Source: Amoebidium appalachense (Eukaryota; Ichthyosporea). From it: DNA of 64,000 nt. The position numbers and the translations under genes are program-made. Below, one piece after another: positions 1-13,236 of the stretch. Numbering within the stretch: the first letter of the stretch is position 1; every line of letters starts with the position of its first letter. The stretch spans positions 6,386,001 to 6,450,000 of the forward strand of contig CAVNZM010000016.1 in assembly GCA_963693365.1 (NCBI GenBank), read 5' to 3'. The notes under the pieces are model-generated. The model was not told where the DNA came from. It worked only from the letters and a program-made list of their open reading frames with translations, and did not search any database.

Positions 1-128
1 CCCAAGACCACACATACACACACAGATGCACCATACAGGCGCACGCGCGCACACACGCACACACAAATGCACGCACGCGTACACAAACACACACACAGAA
101 ACACACAGAGACACAGACACACACACAC

Positions 129-206
<78 letters not shown>

Positions 207-552
207 AAAACACATTAAAGTAACAAAGTCTTCTCCTCCGCCACAATAGACAATAGTTGCACTCACACCTCCCTCCCTCCATCCTCCGTACCCCTTTCTC
301 TCCCTTCCGTACGCCTTTGGAATCTCCCCCCTCCCCTCTCCCCTCCCCTCCCCCCCCCCCCCACCCCCCCACCACCCCCCCCACCCCCCCCCCCCCCCCC
401 ACCCCGCCGCCTTTTCCCATGCCCCTTTCCTCGACGTTCCCTGTGTTTCTTCTCTAGCCCCTTTCCTGCCCTGTCTCCGTAACCAATGTGAGAATGGCTC
501 ACTCACTTCCCTTTGGATGCGCACACACACACATACATTCTGGCATGCACAA

Positions 553-641
<89 letters not shown>

Positions 642-656
642 CACACACACGCACAG
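1..656. repeat. CA-repeat and poly-C low-complexity region
   Basis: The window opens with interrupted CA repeats, an uninterrupted (CA)n from about 131 to 200, a C-rich tract at 350-402, and a second long (CA)n at about 555-650. That second tract runs directly into the CAG before the first candidate exon at 657. I see no gene in this stretch. It reads as intron or intergenic DNA. Confidence 0.85.
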
Positions 657-1403
657 GCATCATCAAGGGCCAGGTGCCTTCAGACCGTCACGATCTTTTC
701 TTTCGCAGTCGGAAAGACAGAGCGGGCCTCAAGCGCATGTCAACGTACATGCTCCCCCCCCCCCCCCCCCTCCCTCTTGTCAAAAACCACACACGTGTGG
801 CGGACACGCTCTATGTCATGCTGTTGGTGAGATCGCACTCCGCTTGAAGTCTGTTTGCTCTGTTTCTTGTTCAAATCATAGTATGGTCTTCTTCTCCATT
901 ATCTGTTGAGCACTCCCTATCCCCCCCTCCCCCCTTTCCCCCCCTCCCCCCCTCCCCCCACCCTCCTCCCCTCCTGCTCTCCCCAACCCGTCTCTCCACC
1001 CTCCCCCCCCCCTTCCCCCCTTCCCTGCCCCCCCCTCCCCTCCCCACACACACACACCCCCTACCCACCCAATCTCCGGGCCAGCCACTCCCGCCTCATG
1101 CACATATGCATGACCTTAGCTTGTTCCTTTCAATCCTCGACTATTTCACCTTGTTCCTTTCAATCCTCGACTATTTCACCTTTCATGATGCACGTGCACC
1201 CACACACCCCTTCACCCCTAGTCAAGCGTCGTCTATAACACCTGCACTCACATGCCTGGCTCTTCCCCCCCCCCCCCCTCCCCTCCCTCTTTCACCCCCT
1301 CCTCCCCCCCCCTCCCCCTTCTTACAAACATGCATACACACACACACCTACACGGGGGCACACACACACACACACATGCGCGCACACACACACGTACACA
1401 CAC

Positions 1404-1480
<77 letters not shown>

Positions 1481-1614
1481 GGGTACAAGACTGGCCCCGC
1501 CAGTGTGTGCAGGAGGTAGGGGAGATACTCGTTGGGTGGTTCTGTGCCGTCACAGAGGGATCACACGTAGACCTGGACAGGCTGGCATATGTGCTGGATG
1601 TACTGTTGCCTGAG
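657..1614 (+). CDS. Unrecognised plus-strand gene fragment, two internal exons
   Basis: I propose two exons, 657-744 and 1482-1614. The first follows (CA)nCAG and ends at a GTACAT donor with a poly-C run shortly after. The second follows (CA)nCAG and ends at GTAGGA. The two exons join in phase (two bases plus one) and stay open for 74 codons. The first encodes a basic stretch including FFRSRKDRAGLKRMS. The second encodes a helical, acidic and hydrophobic stretch including EVGEILVGWF and LDRLAYVLDVLLPE. The flanking signals match those of the confident genes in this window. No family was recognised. The 5' end lies before the window, and I could not place the next exon. A chance open frame is the main alternative. 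Confidence 0.5.
1121..1180. repeat. Exact 30-nt tandem duplication
   Basis: The 30-nt unit beginning TTGTTCCTTTCAATCC occurs twice back to back without a mismatch, inside the intron between the two exons proposed for the first gene fragment. Confidence 0.9.
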
Positions 1615-1636
1615 GTAGGAACTGGGCACTGGGCAT

Positions 1637-1741
1637 TGAAAATTTATGGCCATATAAGGCAATTTAAAGCCATAAAGGGCAACTTATAGCCACATAAGGC
1701 AACTTATAAGCATAAAAGGCAACTTATGGCCATATAAGGCA
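1637..1741. repeat. Tandem repeat of about 22 nt
   Basis: About five diverged copies of a unit like GGCAACTTATAGCCATATAA lie head to tail, just downstream of the exon ending at 1614. From here to about 3300 there is mixed CA/GT-rich sequence, a T-run followed by a long G-run at about 2220-2266, and a short tandem at 2441-2482 (ACACAATATGGGATGCC twice). I saw no convincing gene in that interval. Confidence 0.8.
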
Positions 1742-2224
1742 CATGCACTCGCACGTGCATGAGATAAGGCAGGCAGGGCACGTGCAGATATGTGTGCAGA
1801 CTCATTTTCTTACGGTGTAAAGGCGTGATTTCCACACATGTGAATTCACACATGTATACGTGTGCGTATTTCCCCCCACGTGTACATGTGCTCACATACA
1901 CACACGTGTACATGTAGTCGGGTAGTAATGTGGGTGTGTATGTCTGTTCATGCTCGGGTGTACTATGTCTGCACACACACAGCGGTAAGTTTTTAACCCC
2001 AAGCCGCTCGCCCTCTCCTACACACATTTTGACCTAACGGCGTGTAGTATTATTCATACTTGGACGGGCGTATTTGTGTATACGTGCTCAGCTCGCACAC
2101 ACATCTGTCTGCATTGCTACTAAAAAAAACTGTGCGGTTAGAATATGGGTTGGGGAAAGCAAATCCCTGGAGGCTCGATGGTTGTGTTTGTGTCAAAGAG
2201 AGATGGATGAGGGAGGGGCATTTT

Positions 2225-2267
<43 letters not shown>

Positions 2268-2671
2268 TGGATGCAAGAGGGGAAGGGGGGCAAAGGGGAG
2301 GGGGGGGGGAGGGGGGGGGGGGGGGAGAACATCTCGTGTGATATGTTCTGACGTGCGGGGGTTGTTAGCATTTGTTTTTTCCTGATTGTCTAGGTGGCAG
2401 CACACCCACGAATGTCGCATGTTTTTGCTGCCTGTACAAGCACACAATATGGGATGCCGCAAGCACACAATATGGGATGCCTCATACTGGCACATCAGTT
2501 TACTTGCAATTTAAACCCCAGGCACACACGACTAAGCATGACATGCACATGTACACACAAACACACACCTGTGAGAACACATGCTCCGGCTAATCGCCAA
2601 TATCCCCCCCACACACACACTCCCCACCCCTCCCCTCCCCCTTCCGGGGGAACTACACGCACAAAACAAAC

Positions 2672-2712
<41 letters not shown>

Positions 2713-3315
2713 GGCAATAACACGATTGACACCCAGAGCCGAAGAAATGGCCCGACGACAACTCAATAATGTGTCGGAAGTAATCGTAATCGAATGATTC
2801 AGACTGCAAATGATGTGAATTTTCAAACTAATTAGGACTTTAGGTACATGTTGTAAGAAAGAATGACCTGGAAATGAAATTACAATCTCTTGCTCCCTGC
2901 ATTTGGGCCACGTATGGTCAATATTCAATTGTATTGGTTATTATCAGCCGCTGATTTGATGTATTCTAGGTGATTGTGTAATCTTAAATACACCGAAGAA
3001 TATAATGGTGGTTTGATAACTAGGTGTACGATTGTTACCCGTCATACACTGTCATTTGTATCATAGTCTACTTGAAAGGCATTGATTGCGTGGGTGTGTA
3101 AATAAACACTTTGCTACTTTCGTGGTGGTGGGTGGGGGGTTGGGGGTTGGGGGGGGGGGGGGGGGGGGGGTAAACTTGTAAGGCTGTGTTAGAGGTTGAA
3201 TGTGTCTTGTGTGCGCCGAAATTAAATGGGTAACCTATATGTATTGCGAGAATAGCCCAGGGCTGCTGTGCGGTCATGTATGTACGAACAAAGACAAGAA
3301 TTTATTGTCAAAGTA

Positions 3316-3571
3316 CAGTAGACGCTCGCGTATTGGTACACCTTTGTATATATTGGTACATTCGCGTATTACTACACTGCCTGCCCGGCACGATAGTATA
3401 GCAAGACTCCTAAATTTCCCCCTACATGTACCTATATGAGATACATAGACGCGACACCCATATATGGTAGTTTACTAATGAAACGGTCGCGTTCACGTAT
3501 TAGTACACCTCGCATATTGGTACATATTTTTGGCCGAAAACGAGGGTGTACCAATACGCAAGGGGCTACTG
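3316..3571. mobile_element. Short inverted-repeat element (MITE) with pogo-like ends and TA target duplication
   Basis: The left end reads CAGTAGACGCTCGCGTATTG and the right end, on the opposite strand, reads CAGTAGCCCCTTGCGTATTG. The similarity continues through GGTACACC on both sides. The element is flanked by TA on each side. It is about 256 bp long with no coding capacity. The internal sequence contains further degenerate copies of the CGTATTGGTACA motif. CAGT-type ends and a TA duplication are typical of the pogo/Tigger branch of Tc1/mariner elements. Assigning it to that family is inference from the termini alone. Confidence 0.7.
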
Positions 3572-3574
3572 TAT

Positions 3575-3975
3575 GTGATGGTGTATGTGACCAATGATGG
3601 TGATTATTGAGTTAGACTATACATTCACCGTGATGGTGTATGTGACCAATCATGGTGATTATTGAGTTAGACTATACATTCACCGTGATGGTGTATGTGA
3701 CCAATCATGGTGATTATTGAGTTAGACTATACAGTCACCGTGATGGTGTATGTGACCAATCATGGTAATTATTGAGTTAGACTATACATTCACCGTGATG
3801 CCGGGTGTATGTGACCAATCATGGTGATTATAATGAGTTAGACTATACATTCACGGCGTGATCGATGGTGTATATGTGACCAATCATGGTGATTATTGAG
3901 TTAGACTATACATTCACCGTGATGGTGTATGTGACCAATCATGGTGATTATTGAGTTAGACTATACATTCACCAC
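3575..3975. repeat. Minisatellite, 55-nt unit, about seven copies
   Basis: The unit starts GTGATGGTGTATGTGACCAA and ends in ACTATACATTCACC. It repeats about seven times with few changes, small insertions in two copies, and a partial last copy. It begins immediately after the MITE. There are no unique spacers, so it is not a CRISPR array. From 3976 to 5300 the sequence holds short CA repeats, two G-runs near 4573-4598 and 4980-5000, and no gene I could support. Confidence 0.9.
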
Positions 3976-5224
3976 CATCACCACAAACGTGTGCGCGTTC
4001 GCCCTTCTAAGTCCACATGTTCCACCCGCGTGGCGTGTAAGTACGCGCGCGCACGCGCACGCCCACTCACATACCCAACACACAGACACATAAGGGCACG
4101 CTACTAGTCAAGCACACACACACACACACACACAAACAGACCCACACACACACGTACATGTGTACACACAAGCACACACACAAGCACACACAATAAGACA
4201 CACAATATTATATAACTCACACAATAACATCCACAAGGTGATGTCAATAAGGCTTCAAGACCTCGGATCCATGATGATCGGCTTTGCCTAGTAAGGGGAT
4301 AATTTCCTTTTTACGCACTCGCCATACAAAGAACCAAACTAGTGTGCCTCTAACTTAGCTAAACACCCTCTCGATCGCGATGGTTCTAAAAAGTATACCG
4401 GTTAAGCTGTGTGTGGCTCTGGGGCAGTGATCGTGAGTTCTATGTATATCATGACAACCTTCAATCTGTGTCACAGTGTAGTAACTTTTAGCCTAGATGG
4501 TGCCTTAGAACGTTTGTACCTGGTGTGTGTGCACGTGTCTGTGTCTACATGTGTGGGTGGGGAGCTCGGGAGGGGGGGGGGGGGGGGGGGGGGGGGGGTT
4601 GTATCCTCGGTACGGTAACCGAGTGGCACTGGAATGTATCTGCATCATTATATTATGATATCGGAAGGCCTTTTTTGTTACAGTATCTCTCAATGATCAA
4701 TGCAGTTTTATTGTTCTCGTTGAAAAAAACTGTGTACATCAATCTTCCTGAGGAATTTTGCAATAGAATCGGGTGCCCATTCGACTCTCGAATTCAGTGT
4801 AAAGCCTCGGAAACGCAGGTGGTTATAATATATAAGGTGGCACTAGTACTGAGGCAAACTTCGAAGCCAATATGTAGCTGGCGGGCCGGGAAACATAACT
4901 AAAACACACCACGCGAAAAGATCAGAAGCATGAGCTAGTGTGCCGGGGGAAGGATAGGGAAGAGAGGGAGGGAGAGGGGGGGGGGGGGGGGGGGGGGGGG
5001 GTTCATGGAGGAAGGGTGAAATTCGACGAAGGAGTCGACGTCCGACCTGGGGGTGCAGGCCGTGAGGGGGCTGGGTCACCCAGCCTGGGTGAGGGGCTGC
5101 AAACAAACTTTGAAAATCAGCTCTCATACACACTCTCTTGGGTTCCGAAGCTCACAAGATCAATTGCAACTTATACGTATATACAAAGAACAGGCTGGGT
5201 GAGGTGAATAGGGTAAAAAGGGAA

Positions 5225-5255
<31 letters not shown>

Positions 5256-5599
5256 AATTTGGGGGGGAGGGGGAGGATGGGTGGGCCGGGGAGGGGGGGG
5301 AGGGGGGAGAGTGCGTCATGAAGTATGAAGTACATATAAACAACGGACACACGATGCAGAGTGCGAACCACACACAAAAGATTATGCATGGTACGCAGAG
5401 CCCATCCTCAGGGGGGGACCACGTCATCGCAGTACCCGCTGCCAGTGGGTGAGGGGCTGCAAACGAAAACAAATCAGCTCTTCTGCACATTCTCTCGGCA
5501 AGCCCACACGCTCACCTTTGATATATGTATATACAAACAGGCTTAGGGTAGAATTTGGCGAAGAAGGGATGACATTGTGTGGGTGTGTGTGTGCTTGGG

Positions 5600-5636
<37 letters not shown>

Positions 5637-5639
5637 TGT

Positions 5640-5875
5640 ATGCGTATGCGTTGGAGGGTTGGAAATATGGAGGAGACACTAATGGATAAAATCATGTCAC
5701 AAGAACGGCAAAAAAAAACCCGAAATCAAACAATTTGAGTGTGCCGGCAGAAGACACTTGAACAGAGCCCATCTTAAGGGGGGTTCCTATGCCTCCACAA
5801 AAAGCATGCCTTGGGTTTCGAATCTTTAACCTCTCGCGCGTGGTTCCCAACCCATACTCGTTTCAACAGCAATAG
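5640..5875 (-). repeat. Dispersed repeat family C, near full length
   Basis: On the minus strand this segment matches 60480-60690, with partial copies at 19235-19345 and 23285-23412. Shared blocks include GGGCTCTGTTCAAGTGTC and CTCCATATTTCCAACCC, after which the plus-strand copies run into poly-C. Here the same end abuts the G-run at about 5600-5634. There is no coding capacity. Confidence 0.75.
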
Positions 5876-5886
5876 GCAAGTCCAGA

Positions 5887-5923
<37 letters not shown>

Positions 5924-6169
5924 CGTGGGAGATTGCTGGGCCGCATGTCACGTGTTCAGTGGGTATGAAAGTTTATTTATTTGGGGAGAGCCCCTGTGTG
6001 CACGTTCTGCGTGCATCAAAACCGTCACGGGCAGATTGGCCATATTTGGGACTCACACCTCGGGAATACGTGTGGTAGCATAAGGTTGTGGTGGTGGGGA
6101 CACGTTAGACTGCACATGCCGCAGTGACAAGGAAGGACGGAGGGAGTGAGGGAGTGCGGAAGGGAAGCA

Positions 6170-6201
<32 letters not shown>

Positions 6202-6564
6202 AGGAACGTCGAATTCCTTCATTTCTCTAATTCTGGCAAAGCCGCGAGATCCATGGTGATGATATTCCGGCTTTCCGGCCAGGTTTTTTCCATGCAAAGA
6301 TACAGGGCACACAATGAATATGCTTTTGGGGCCTGCGGGGGAAGGGGCCGGGAGGGGGGGGGGGGGGGTTTACACGGCACGAAACAGAGAGACAAGGAAA
6401 GCACCAACACAAACTATTGTCAGGGAAATATCCAACATCAGGAGGTGTGGTATGAGCAGGAGGAGGAGGAGGAGAGCGGGGGGGGGATGTGTTATACAGT
6501 ACAATGCAGAGTGTAAAATACACATAGGGGGAATGCATAAAAAGCAGACTCTAGCCCAACCCCG

Positions 6565-6596
<32 letters not shown>

Positions 6597-6656
6597 GGGG
6601 GAGGAGGAGGAGGAAAGGGCTCAACAATCAACTGCACACCAACACTGCACCCTCCG

Positions 6657-6690
<34 letters not shown>

Positions 6691-7117
6691 CCCACCCACC
6701 CACACCTACATCCTGTTGCTACCTACGTAAAGTTTCCTCCCCATTTCCTCGGCAGCGATAAATGTAGGGAAAAATCTCACCGCAGCATATAATGTTCTGA
6801 TGTCTCCTGCGAAAGACACAGATGTGGTTAGGTCACAGTGTGGGTGTGTGTAAGTGAGGTATACGGTTGTGTGTGTGGCCTCAGCTGTATAGGTCTAATC
6901 ACATGGGATCATGTAATAAGCGGAAAAGAAATAAGAATCATCGGCCAGAGATATTTGTGACGTTGGTGTTGGTGTGTGTGTGTGTGTGTGTGTGTGTCCT
7001 CTTTGGCAGAACCTCGATCCTACCTAATCGTTTTTTTGATATCTCTTCTTAGTGTTTACTTCTTTCTCGAATACATTGTTGTCAAATATTACAAGCTCAC
7101 TCCTTCCAACCTTGCTT

Positions 7118-7158
<41 letters not shown>

Positions 7159-7229
7159 GCTATTGCTCCCTAAGCATCGTGAGTAGCTTCAAGGAATGAC
7201 CATGTGTTTCAATTCGGTTGGTCGGGGAG

Positions 7230-7277
<48 letters not shown>

Positions 7278-7337
7278 GGCGAATAACAAGGAAATGGAAC
7301 ACACAGACACACAGTAAGGATGTTCTGGTCTTCTCAT

Positions 7338-7375
<38 letters not shown>

Positions 7376-7462
7376 ATGTGAATATTAAGGCAGAGATAAT
7401 TCAGAAGGACTGGCGGATGAGGGGGGCAGGTGAAGGTAGGGAAATGTGCTCCCAGGGCAGGG

Positions 7463-7499
<37 letters not shown>

Positions 7500-7936
7500 G
7501 GCGGGCATTACAGAAGAAATCACATGGCGGCTGAGGTGGAGAATGATACAAGTCGGCAGGAATTTGGACTCTGCAGGTCGGAAAAGGGTCAAAGAGTCAG
7601 TAGGCAGGTAGTGGGAGCTAATCTTGGAGAGAAAAACAGAATAGGGTAAGGCCTCAGCTGCATAGGTCTAATCACAAAGGATCATGTAATAAGCGGAAAA
7701 GAATGAAAAATCATCGGCCAGAGATGGTGGGTGTTGGTGTTGAAAGATGAGAAAAGGGAGGTGATTAATGAGCCATTCTGTCGAGGGGATATGAAGGTTA
7801 AGAAAAGTATTAGCGACATAGCCGTAAAAAAATGATGGTAGATAAGGAGGGCAGGGGAAGAAAAGGTAGGTGGTCGAAGTCGGTGTCGTATGAGAACAGA
7901 AAGAGATTTCAAGGGAGTAAGCAAAAAGGTGTGCAT

Positions 7937-7976
<40 letters not shown>

Positions 7977-7979
<3 letters not shown>

Positions 7980-8150
7980 GAATGCGGAACACGGTACGAA
8001 GTACGCATACACGATGAGAAGCATGGTGCAGGACACATGCAAAGGCAAACATTCAAGCATGCAACATCAGCCATGTGCACAGTATGCGTCATAAGCAGAG
8101 CCCATCCTCAGGGAGGGCCCACGTCATCAATTGTGTCTGAGTTTCGACCC
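7977..8150 (-). repeat. Dispersed repeat family B copy
   Basis: Diverged copy of the element at 8722-8925. Read on the minus strand it contains GGGCTCTGCTTATGACGC-like sequence and ends at GCATTCAA next to a homopolymer, seen here as the G-run at about 7941-7977. Confidence 0.65.
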
Positions 8151-8439
8151 CTTAGCCCGCGTATATACGACTCTCCAACTCAGACAGCAGCATCAACTGA
8201 ACTTGGGAGGGTCAACCCGTCTTGATCAAAGACGAGCAGGGTTGCTTATGCAAGCAAGGTGAGCAAAACGGTGAAGATGTGTGTGCAAACTAATGCAGCT
8301 AATGCAGTGCAGCGAAAAATGTGTATGTGCTTACAGATGCACGACACAGAGCAACCATGCCCGGTTGCATGGAAGTAAAGGGGGGGGGGGGGGGGGGGGG
8401 GGGGGGGGTAAAACGCCAAGCAAGATTGTCCTTGAACTT

Positions 8440-8548
<109 letters not shown>

Positions 8549-8629
8549 AGCGTGCATGTGAGTAACCAGGTCGTGATGATTCAGAGGGATTGGCCGATGT
8601 GGCTGCAGGGGGAATGAAGGCAAATGAAA

Positions 8630-8673
<44 letters not shown>

Positions 8674-8721
8674 AGGGGAGGAAAGGGGGAGGGGGGGAGG
8701 GGGGGGGGGGGGGGGGGGGGG

Positions 8722-8925
8722 GTTTTGAATGCGTCAAAAAGTACGAAGTACACAAGAACAAACGGATAACACGATGCAGAATGCAAGCCATACATAAAGA
8801 GTATGCATAATAAGCAGAGCCCATCCTCAGGGGGGGCCCACGTCATCCACAGTACCCGAGTTTCGACCTATTCCCCTCGTTAACGAAACCCAACTCAGAT
8901 ACTGTTTCACTTGAACATGAGTAGG
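8722..8925 (-). repeat. Dispersed repeat family B, full-length copy
   Basis: On the minus strand the element runs from about CATGTTCAAGTGAAACAGTA, through CTGAGGATGGGCTCTGCTTA, to TTTTTGACGCATTCAAA and then the C-run (G-run on the plus strand). It matches 59625-59816 over nearly its whole length. About 125 nt appear identical to 12512-12636. Confidence 0.8.
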
Positions 8926-9305
8926 TCGGGGGGGGGGGGCATTACCGATCGTGTAAATAATGTCGCGTTGGGTCCGTGGAGAATTATACACGACTTGGAC
9001 TCTGCAAGCCATGAAAGGGTTAAAGAGTTAGTAGGTGGTGGAAGCTATTAATGTGTGGAAAACAGTAGGGGTTAAGCCCTCAGCTGCATGGTCTAATCAC
9101 AGGGGATCATGTAATAAGCGGAAAAGAATTAGAAATCATCGGCCAGAGAGGGTGGGTGTTGGTGTTGAAAGATGAAATTTAAGAAATAGCTGTAAACACC
9201 GTGATGGTAAGTAAGAAGGACAGGGGAAGAAAAGGTAGGTGGTCGGGGTCGGTTTCGTATGAGAACAGAAAGAGATTCCAAGGGAGTGAACAATAAGGTG
9301 TGCAT

Positions 9306-9341
<36 letters not shown>

Positions 9342-9588
9342 GGGAGGAGGGGGGTTGCCCGTGTACAACTAGGCGATAAGAAACACGGTGCAGCACATAT
9401 ACATCCTCATGGTGGGCAAAACCACTCAGCAAATTGTTCTTGAACTTGAGTTGTGTGTGTGTGTGTGTGTGTGCACTCGCACATGGTAAGGTAGTTGGAT
9501 GATATGGAAGAGCCGGAAGATGAGAGGGGTAGGGGAAAAGCAATGAAATGGTAGCCCCGCCGGACAGGCAGGCGGGCAGGAGGGACGT

Positions 9589-9631
<43 letters not shown>

Positions 9632-9873
9632 CACTTACAGATAGATTTAAAAAAAGCCATTTTCGGAGTTCGAGGTGAAGAACAATACAGGGGGTCGGCA
9701 GTTGGACCCTGCAGGGTGTGCAAGGGTAAAAGAGTTAGTGGACAGGTGGTGGGAGCTGATAATATGCCGAAAACAGAAGAGGTTAAGGCCTCAGCTGCAT
9801 AGGTCTAATCACATGGGATCATGTAATAAGCGGAAAAGAAAGAGAAATCATCGGCCATATGCGTTGGAGGTGT

Positions 9874-9919
<46 letters not shown>

Positions 9920-10481
9920 TGTGAGTAAGTAGTTAGTGATTGCCCTAAGGGACTGGCATATGAAGGAGAAGGGGGAAAGCAGGGAAATGAGCCCCGGGGG
10001 GGGGGGGGGGGGGGGGGGGGGGGCATTACGGTTTTAATTAACTTGGAAACTCGGGGAGGAGAGGGAGGGAGGGAAGGGGAGGGGGGGGGGCTTCCAGATG
10101 AAGTCACATGGTGGCTGAGGTAACTCACATGGTGACTGAGGGGAAGAATGATACGAGGTGGTCGGAATTTGGACTCTGCAGGTCGTGAAAGGGTTAAAGG
10201 GTCAGTGGACAGGTGGTGGGAGCTGTTAATATGTGAAACCAGAGAGGGGTAAGGCCTCAGCTGCATAGGTCTAATCACATGGGATCATGTAATAAGCGGA
10301 AAAGAAATAAGAATCATCGGCCAGAGATGGTGATGGTGATGGTGTGTGTGTGTGTGTATGCGCGCATGTGTGTGTACATGTGAACTGTGGGGTATTGATG
10401 ATGATAATGATAAAAAGGCTGAAAGATGAAGGGGCAGGGGGAAAGCTGGAAACGATAGGGAGGGGGAGGACCGGGGCGGAA

Positions 10482-10520
<39 letters not shown>

Positions 10521-10682
10521 TACATTTAGCGTTGACGATGTGTCCGTGTGTGAGCTCGACGCGGAGAACATCACAAAGTGGTTGGATTTGGAATCTGCAG
10601 GAAAGGGTTAAAGTGTTAGTGGACAGGTGGTGGGAGCTGTTAAGGAGACTCTTGGATTTTAGTTAAAAAACGGGGGTGCGCA

Positions 10683-11150
10683 ACGGATCGAGATCGACCA
10701 AATTCCATAATCGATCCAGTCGATCAATTGATGCCGAACTGTCCGAAAGTTCGATTTGCACTATAAACCCCGCTTAGATCCTGGACGATTGACCGCATAA
10801 AGTTTGGGAGATAATGAAATTTCACTTAGAAAGTGGGGGGTAATTACCCAATAAAAATTTTGTCCGGGCAAGTGGTAGGCCTCGGTTGAGGCAACCATCT
10901 TTTGCTTAGCATAAGCAATTATGGAGAGGGTATAATAAGATCTTACGAGGGGCTGTAAGTAAAACTTTGCTATTGTAATCACCCCCCACTTTATTAGTAG
11001 GATTTTATTTTCAGGGCAAATTTATGCGGTCATTCTCTCTGGATCTAGCGTCGAAATTTTGACAGATTGTAATCAAAAGCCCCGAAAGTGACAATTTTAG
11101 CCGGGGTATACATATTGGAATTTGATCGATTCCGATCGATTGGATCCCCC
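10683..11150. mobile_element. Foldback element with long imperfect inverted arms
   Basis: The left arm (about 10683-10850) and right arm (about 10960-11150) are imperfect reverse complements. Paired blocks include ATTGACCGCATAAAGTTT at 10784-10810 with AAATTTATGCGGTCATT near 11018. A second pair is AAGTGGGGGGTAATTACCC near 10831 with GTAATCACCCCCCACTTT near 10975. A third is CGACCAAATTCCATAAT near 10694 with TATTGGAATTTGATCG near 11114. The spacer is about 110 bp and there is no coding sequence. It could be a MITE or foldback transposon; a structured RNA is less likely. Confidence 0.65.
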
Positions 11151-12509
11151 GATCACATTGCCGGCAAAAACCATCCCCTAAGTCTCCGAAAACAGAAGAG
11201 GTTAAGGCCTCAGCTGCATAGGTTTAATCATATGGGATCATGTAATAAGCGGAAAAGAAAGGGAAATCATCGGCCAAAGAGGGTGTTGAAAGTGTTGAAA
11301 TATAGAAAGTTTTCGGTGGAATAAGTTAATTAGAAAGACAAGGAGAAAGAGGGGTGCAAAGAGTATACATCATAAGCAAAGCCCATCTTTCGGAGGGGGG
11401 CGGGGGGGGGGGGGGGGGGGGGGGGGGAAAGCAGGAACAGGAAGCCAAAACTTGCGAAAGTACATGCGTGCGTGTGTTGGGGGGGAGGGGGAAAGAGGGT
11501 AGAATGCATTGCAGAGTACTAAGTACACAATCATGACGGACGACCCAATGCGAGTGGCAAACCACACAGAAGTATGACTAATGATGAGGAGGGGGGGCCC
11601 CGGGGGGGGGGGGGGGGGGGGGGGGGAACATGTAAAACATTTTACAGAGTGCTGAGACAGGGGAAGGGATTGCAGAAAAGAAAACAGTATGTCCATTGGA
11701 TTCCTGGGCCCAGTGTTTGTGTGTGTAAGTGTGTGTATGTGTGTGTTTTTGGGGGGGTGGTGGTGGGGGGGAAAGCTTGCTTGGTGGGCTTGGCAAAAGA
11801 AACGAAAGCTGATGGATGGATGGAAGGAAGGGGAGGGAGGGAGGGGCGAAGGGGAAATACCGTAATAAGACCTTTCCTGCCGCGTTGCATCCAAGCCAGC
11901 CCATCTTGACTCGCTCCATCCGGGCACAATCACGGTTAACCTCAGGAATTGTGAGCTGTGAACAAGAAGTCAGCAATCATACACACACGACAACTTTCAC
12001 TTGTTATTCCCTGCATCCATATGTGCATGGACTATTAGTGTTTGCTATGAAACTGATGGGAAAAGGGATGGAATCGGTAATTTAAGGTTGTAGGTATTTG
12101 GGGGGAGGGAGGGGGTAGAATGCAGAACACGGTACGAAGTACAACTACGCGATGAGAGCCCTGTTCAGAACATATGTAAAAAGGGGGGGGGGGGGGGGGG
12201 GGGAGGGGGGGGGATAGAATGCGTTACAGTATAAGGAAAACACATTCACGACCGATAATACAATGCAGAAGTAGAGTCCATCCTCCCAAAGAGATATGGG
12301 GGGGGGGGGGTGCTTTACAGAGTACAAGACTGAGATCCATCGGGTTGCGGGGAAGAAAGAGAAGGGAGGGGGTCGAGGGTCCGCGCAGGGGGGGGGGGGG
12401 GGGGGGGGGGGGGGGGAGGTTTGGGATGTGTTACAGAGCACATAAGGTGTACACACATTCAAGAAGGAAAAACAATACAGAAATAAGAAGAGGAGGGGGG
12501 GAAGGGGGG

Positions 12510-12640
12510 TTTTGAATGCGTCAAAAAGTACGAAGTACACAAGAACAAACGGATAACACGATGCAGAATGCAAGCCATACATAAAGAGTATGCATAATAA
12601 GCAGAGCCCATCCTCAGGGGGGGCCCACGTCATCCACAGG
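12510..12640 (-). repeat. Dispersed repeat family B copy, near-identical to 8727-8850
   Basis: About 125 nt match the 8.7 kb copy with no difference that I could see. More degenerate fragments of the same family lie near 5312-5450, 6490-6560, 11340-11400, 12105-12170, 12220-12300 and 12420-12490. The rest of 11.3-12.95 kb is poly-G, G-rich and otherwise unannotated. Confidence 0.8.
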
Positions 12641-13236
12641 GGGGGGGGTGGAGGGGAGAGCTCTGGCCCAGGCAGCACACAGTGGTTATAGTCATAATGT
12701 AAAGATGAAAGGGTCCAAGCGATTCAATAGAGTCAAATGCAGCTGTGGTGAAGAAGAAAGGTTAAATGGGGGAAATATGTATGTGTGGTGGTTGCAAGCA
12801 AGCCTTGTTAGAGGGAAAGGGTGGGGAAGGGGGGGAGAGGGGGGGGGGGGGGGGGAGGAGAGGAAAGAGGAAGGGAAGCCGCCGAGGGGGGGGGGAGGGG
12901 GGGGGGGGGGAGGGGGGATATGGGACTAGGCTTGGAAGCCACAAGAAGTTAGTTACATGTGTTTCCAATAGAACGACAACGTCTGTCTCATTCCCCTCCC
13001 TCCACCCTCCACCGTCTTCTCCCCTCCCCCCCCCCCCCACCTCCCGGTTTTCAGACACACATGCCTCACTTTTCTAGTCTCTCCATAAACCCCTTTCCCA
13101 TCATCCCCGGCCGAAATAAACACTCCCATCCCCATCCCCTCTCCTCCCCCAGCTCTACCCATTCCCCCCCCCCCCCCCCACAAATAAAAATACAATCCCA
13201 GGGGGGTGGCGGCATAACCACTTACCAGGCACCATC

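Noticed and set aside
3575-3975. Possible CRISPR-like array
   Set aside because: The repeats are contiguous 55-nt units with no unique spacers, in a eukaryotic genome; it is a minisatellite.
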